The notes beneath the pieces are model-generated. The model saw only the letters and a list, made by a program, of their open reading frames with translations. It made no database searches and was not told the DNA's origin. The position numbers and the translations under genes are program-made. This document shows positions 59,403 to 64,000 of a DNA stretch of 64,000 bases, in pieces. Position 1 is the stretch's first letter. The number at the start of each line of letters is the position of its first letter. The DNA is from Annona cherimola (taxonomy: Eukaryota; Streptophyta; Magnoliopsida; Magnoliales; Annonaceae). Location: positions 15,099,399 through 15,163,398 of the forward strand of contig CM059977.1 in NCBI GenBank assembly GCA_030490835.1. The letters are read 5' to 3'.

Positions 59403-62400
59403 GCTGCAACTGAGGTGGGCGGGAATCTAAAAATGGCTGGAGCGTAGCAGAAAGGTAAAAGATTTCCTGCCAACAAGAAGCCCAAAAATCGCAGCTCCTC
59501 ATAGCTAGAGTTGTTGCAATCACCAATTGCAAATCTCCATCTTCAAAGTTATAGCCAATATGTAGTGCCAGAAGTCGGAAGCTCCCATCTACTATTGAAC
59601 CAGAGAAAAGGGTGCGCTGGAGATAGAATGCGACGAATGAGATGTACGGGTGAAGACGGAATCCCCATTTTCAGAGCTGTTGCCACCTGCATTGTTGGAA
59701 ATCGAAAGCGTCATTCAGATTTGACGTTGTTGCCCCATACCTTGCCGGATATTGGGAGGACTAGAAAGATTTGAATCTGTTGCCACCTACATTACCAGAA
59801 ATAGCATCATTCAGATTTGATGCCAACAAATCTATTTCTTCCTTTTGGCCGGAGGAAAGTGTAGGTTTTTTTTCTCCTAAGTCTATATGTTTCTGAGCAT
59901 ATGTATTTTTCTTCTAAATCCATGTGAGTTTTTTCTTGCCAAAACTGTATTTTTCTGAGAATCTACATTTTTATGTGTATTTTTCAAGAGCTAATTTTTT
60001 CCATTTTCCCCTAAAATTTGTCGTTTCTCGTGACCCTATCCCTGTCTTTGTTCCAGGTTGCATCTAATACACTATAAGTGTGCTATGCATTTGGTATTCG
60101 TGAAATTTCTATACTACGACATGCGCTGTATGCTCAAATTGAATTGTGCATTGCATTCTTGTCGTTGGTTGCTGTTGAAATTTACTTGAATGAAGAATGG
60201 TTTGCACTTTTGGACAAGAAGCATTTTTTGGCAAGAAAGTAACTTGAATTCACAATTTTGATTTTTAGAAGGCCTATACTTTTGAATTTTGTAGAGGAAG
60301 AAAGGAACAAAGATCAACATATTCAATATGTATATCGGCTGCATTTATTTTAAAGTTAATTGAATTTAAATAGAAATCCAGAATCCATCTTAAACAGATA
60401 CTTGCAAGTGGAATTTACATTAGATTAGAATGAATTTTTAAGGATAAAAACATGACTAAATTTCTTTAATATAATTTCCAAGCATTCTTATTTCTAATGA
60501 ATTACTTATAGATTATCTAAGACATGATGTACAACTTTGCTAATAAAATAGCATGCGTATTTCACATTTAGCATGTGCTATCAACTGTCTATAATGTTCG
60601 TTGAATGAATGTTACTTAATAAGCCTGCTCAATAATTTATTTCTCACGCCAATATACCTCATTTCTCATGCTAAAATGACTCACAAACTAGTTAGAATTG
60701 ATCCTTTTCATATATGCAACTTAACACGAATTTCTTTTACCGATTCAAACTTTGTTTTGCAGCTTAGTATATTCAGAACCAAAGCAACAAATTTAGCAGC
60801 AAGGCTGAAGTCACTTGAATTTGGCCAACTCCGCATACATAGTTCAACTGGAAGAATTGCTCATTTTTACGTGAATTCCAAAGATAGGGAAAGCATGAAG
60901 GAGACATTTGCTACTACTTTGTCTTATTTTTTATATGTATATCTTTTTTTCAAGACCTTAATAATGATGTAAAAACAAGTGACAATGAGTTTTATTTGTG
61001 GAACTTAATTTTGTGAACTCCAGGCTGTTTTTGTTTATTCGATTTCTATTCTAGTTGTCATGTTTACACTTCTTGATGGTTTATGCTTTGGCAATTTCAT
61101 TATTTTGGATGCTATTTTTCATATCCAAATGGTTTGCTGAATCTAACGTATTTCGCATACTAATTTCACATTTAGCAGGTTGAATCTAATAGATTTGAGA
61201 TGTGCTGAATCTAGTAGATTCTGCTTAAGAAAGTCATATTCCATGTGTTAATTTGAGTTTCCACATGTTGTTTATGTATCGGTATAAACTTTTCATCGCT
61301 TTCTACTCTATGCAGCAAATTCCGCATCCTGATTTCAAATCTTGCATGCTGATTCAAGATTAGTAACAACTCTTCTTGCCATTTCAGATGTCTATGGTAC
61401 AATTTGCATGCTGATATCATTTTTTGCATTCTGTTTTTGGATCAGTATGAACGCTTCATCACATTTCTACTACATATTTCAAAGCCCACATGCTAATTCC
61501 AAATTAGTAATAATTTTTTGACATTTCAAGTCTCTGTAGTAGAATCCACATGCCAGTATCGTTTTTCGCTTGCTATTTAAGAGTCAAAGACAACCGTGCT
61601 TTACATTTCAACTATTTGTAATAGAAAACACATGCTTATTTTAGAATCCACATACGGATTATGTAGTCAGACAACCTGTATGTGGTTTATCCTGGTTATC
61701 GTACACATTTGTTCTATATATTCCATCCATTTCCACACATTCATACCATACACAAGCACCCCATACATTCATTCCATACCTATTCGATCCACATATCAAT
61801 TCAAACATTCATTCCACATATCCATTCTATGAAGGAAATATTTCTTAAAGTTATGGATTTGAAAGAAATATCTAATATTAAATATAAATAGATTTAGAAT
61901 TTAGTAGAATTCACTACAGAACAAAGTTAATGAAATTTAATAATGTTAAGATAATTACAAGAAGCACCACCCTCAATGACCTCGCTTGCCTCTCTCACCA
62001 TTAGTGAATGAATGTTCCATATAAAATTTTCTCGACTTGGCTAGTGATTGATCTTCAAATTTCAACTTATAAATCTCCTCTTCTAAGGCATGTGAGAAAT
62101 ATAAGATTGGGTACCCATGAAATTTGGGTGTTATCCTAACGACTTTTTGTTTCTTTTTCTCAATGTTAGTTCTTGACTTCACATCTTTCATCTTTGTTGA
62201 TATTAGGCTCTATTATTTTGCCTTCTTCCTTTCTAGTTGTCACTTTCTATTTTTTTCCTTTGTCCCTTGTGGCTGCTACTTCTTTCACCTCTTTTCCTTT
62301 TCCTTTTTCTTTTGTTATTGTCATTAATCTCCTAACATGAAACGAGCAAAGCTCAATATAAAAAAAATATAAAAATGACATGATTAGAATTATGTCTTAG

Positions 62401-62659
62401 GTAAAATTAGAATGTGATTTTTCAAATGCTTCTAAACAAACTAATTTCAACACGATAAAAGTAATATTCAACACTCTCCTCCAAAATTTTAACTTTTTAT
62501 ATTGCATGTAGTACTCTACTTCTCTGCTCGTTCATACTGCATTTACACGCATACGAGAATCAATGGTTGAGATCGTCTCCGCCTAAATGAATGGTTGGAT
62601 GGAGCGTCCGCACAACAGCTATCTTGCAAACGGAATGCACATGATCAAATCCCTATATG
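59403..62659. other. Intergenic DNA with degenerate tandem repeats
   Basis: An imperfect repeat of GTTGCCACCT(G/A)CATT and CATTCAGATTTGA occurs at about 59682 and 59778. From about 61200 to 61660 there are three diverged units of roughly 140-165 bp, anchored at ATCGGTATAAAC, ATCAGTATGAAC and AGTCAAAGACAAC. At 61730-61830 an ACATTCATTCCA-like simple repeat. The open frame at 60601-60972 is not recognised. No RNA gene seen. Confidence 0.45.
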
Positions 62660-62995
62660 TACAGGGACCCATTCTCGTGGAGTCCGTTTGTAAAATGGGC
62701 ACCACACATATTAGATTGTAATGAAACTTTATATAATCATTTATCTATATAAAAATCATACTTTAGACAGTTTAGATGTTGAAAATACTACTTTAAACTT
62801 GATATTTATATTAAACTATTTTATTACGTTGATTTTGCACGATTTTAAGATGAGGATCATACACATGTTGGATTTTGATGAAAATTGGTATACTAATAAA
62901 GTGGACAATTTTAAATATAATGAGTGAGGTGGATTTTCCATTCATGATCATGTGGGGCTCATAGTTCATGGGCTGCACAGTCGCGTGCACTTGAT
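62660..62995. mobile_element. Family-1 hairpin element
   Basis: Left region GGACCCATTCTCGTGG; interior AACTATTTTATTACGTTGAT and TAAATATAATGAGTGAGGTG; right tip with CATGATCATGTGGGGCTC. It lies directly beside the next copy in the same orientation. Confidence 0.65.
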
Positions 62996-63009
62996 TATAT
63001 TCCATATAT

Positions 63010-63385
63010 ATAGAGAGAGGGTTGTTCCGGTGTAGCACAATTGCACCGGAACAACGGTGCAGTTGCCAAAAAAAAAAGGCCCGACATGTATTAAAATGTA
63101 ATGAAACTTCATACAATCATTTATCCATATATAAATCATACTTTAGACGGTTTAGATGTTGAAAAAATCACTTTAAAATTGTTATTTACATTAAACTATT
63201 TTATTACGTTGAATTTGTACCATTTTCAGACGGGATCCATACATATATCCGATTGGGGTTAAAATTGTTACGATAATAGAATATATTATTCTAAATACAA
63301 TGGGTGGAGCAGATTTTGATTTTATCATCGTGTAGAGCCCATTTCAGCGCCACTCACTTGATAATTTCTATATATGTGGGCCAAG
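63010..63385. mobile_element. Family-1 hairpin element beside the second CSLE gene
   Basis: Left tip GGTTGTTCCGGTGTAGCAC with the small palindrome TTGCACCGGAACAA. The core words TTATTACGTTGAATTTGTAC and TTATTCTAAATACAATGGGT match the copies at 32994 and 58420. Ends about 100 bp from the CSLE stop codon. Confidence 0.7.
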
Positions 63386-63390
63386 TACAA

Positions 63391-63417
63391 ATAGCAAGCT
63401 GCAGCGTCAACCGCCCA
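63391..63417 (-). repeat. Micro-duplication of CSLE exon sequence
   Basis: ATAGCAAGCTGCAGCGTCAA here matches ATAGCAAGCTGCAGCATCAA inside the CSLE exon at about 63638-63657, with more scattered matches beyond. It lies downstream of the stop codon, next to the end of a MITE. Confidence 0.6.
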
Positions 63418-63444
63418 TTAAATATATATGGGCCAATGAGATTT

Positions 63445-63450
63445 TTTATT
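63445..63450 (-). terminator. Polyadenylation signal of the second CSLE gene
   Basis: AATAAA on the minus strand, 38 bases past the stop codon. The position is short but plausible for a plant 3' UTR. Confidence 0.45.
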
Positions 63451-63487
63451 GAAGCGAAAGGTCAATCATACAAAGAAGAATCAACTC

Positions 63488-64000
63488 CTACCACATGGGA
63501 ATGAGAAGAGCTAAAATTGCGGACATTGCTGCAGCTATAGATTTGATTGCAACGGAAGCAGGGATGCGGCCGTCGTCTTTGCGGAAGAAAAGGCCTTCAT
63601 ACAGGGGCAGGTTGATGAACACAAGAGTCCCACAGATAGCAAGCTGCAGCATCAACGGCTCAAACATCCCAATCCCACCTGATCCCATGATCGTGATGAT
63701 GAGCCTGATGGCCCCACCGAGCAAGCTGAATAGATTGAACATTGCAAGAGCAGACAAGATGGTGAACATGGGGGAATCGGACCCAAACTCCATCATCTCT
63801 TGCTTGTGCCGCTTGGCCACGTCCTCGTCAGCCACCTTGGCCGTGATGACAAACGCCGACGTCGACATCCCCGAGACGAAGAGGAGGGTGTCCACCAGCG
63901 CGAACAGAAAGGAAGTCGTCCTCTTCATCAGTAACATCCGCCGCTCGTTCCACCAGGCCTGCAGCGTCATCCCAATCGACAGAGCCTCCACGATGCTGTG
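63488..64000 (-). CDS. Second CSLE gene, C-terminal exon only (partial)
   Basis: The frame is open to the right edge and reads [20 protein letters not shown], matching [20 protein letters not shown] of the complete CSLE at 43528-46608. Residues then align to the end (SAFVITAKVADEDVAKRHKQ, MEFGSDSPMFTIL, LFFRKDDGRIPASVAIKS, stop after LIPMW). It carries the last membrane segments of a CSL protein and none of the catalytic motifs, which lie outside the window. There is no internal stop or frameshift, so it is probably a functional paralogue. It lacks the five-aspartate run of its neighbour. Same strand, about 17 kb away: a tandem duplicate. Confidence 0.93.
   Translation of the reverse strand, partial: HSIVEALSIGMTLQAWWNERRMLLMKRTTSFLFALVDTLLFVSGMSTSAFVITAKVADEDVAKRHKQEMMEFGSDSPMFTILSALAMFNLFSLLGGAIRLIITIMGSGGIGMFEPLMLQLAICGTLVFINLPLYEGLFFRKDDGRIPASVAIKSIAAAMSAILALLIPMW

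Noticed and set aside
60601..60972. Possible gene at 60601-60972
   Set aside because: A frame with an intron-like TTTTGCAG in the middle, but neither half resembles a known family and the surroundings are repeat relics.

Overview
This window is nuclear DNA from a flowering plant. The evidence is intron-rich genes with plant-type GT-AG introns, plant-only families (cellulose synthase-like E, a 27-repeat PPR protein, the 3.8-kDa-residue-scale UPL1/UPL2 HECT ligase) and AT-rich intergenic DNA full of MITEs. Gene structures do not look grass-like. A woody magnoliid or early-diverging eudicot is a guess, not a demonstrated identity.

Layout. (1) Positions 1-2321, minus strand: the 5' part of a PARN-like poly(A) ribonuclease gene with a mitochondrial-type presequence, running off the left edge. 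(2) 2.3-8.9 kb: AT-rich intergenic DNA holding Tourist-like MITEs, fold-back elements, a hAT end fragment and one unassigned ORF. (3) 9851-34017, plus strand: a complete UPL1/UPL2-type E3 ubiquitin ligase gene with 15 coding exons and 3808 predicted residues. It has a 7-kb first intron, a single 8052-bp exon and probably one intron in its 3' UTR. (4) 35872-39980, plus strand: a two-exon P-class PPR gene. The real start lies in an upstream exon that encodes a mitochondrial-type presequence. (5) 40.0-43.5 kb: gene-free DNA with three separate local tandem duplications. (6) 43528-46608, minus strand: a complete eight-exon CSLE gene (747 residues) with a TATA box and a fold-back element 20 bp upstream of it. 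(7) 46.7-63.4 kb: a transposon-rich interval with three non-autonomous hAT elements (one carrying a nested tRNA-derived SINE), several long-hairpin elements and MITE pairs. (8) 63488-64000, minus strand: the last exon of a second CSLE gene, a same-orientation paralogue of the first.

The genes do not form a pathway. The PARN-like and PPR proteins both look mitochondrial and RNA-directed, but they are separated by UPL and are probably independent neighbours. The two CSLE genes are a tandem pair separated by about 17 kb. The most unusual material is in the repeats: two families of long-hairpin elements, each with a conserved inner stem but different terminal tips from copy to copy, plus several nested or clustered insertions. 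No transposase, virus, CRISPR array, rRNA or functional tRNA gene was seen. All exon joins were read by eye from reading frame, splice dinucleotides and remembered family sequence; no alignment was run.
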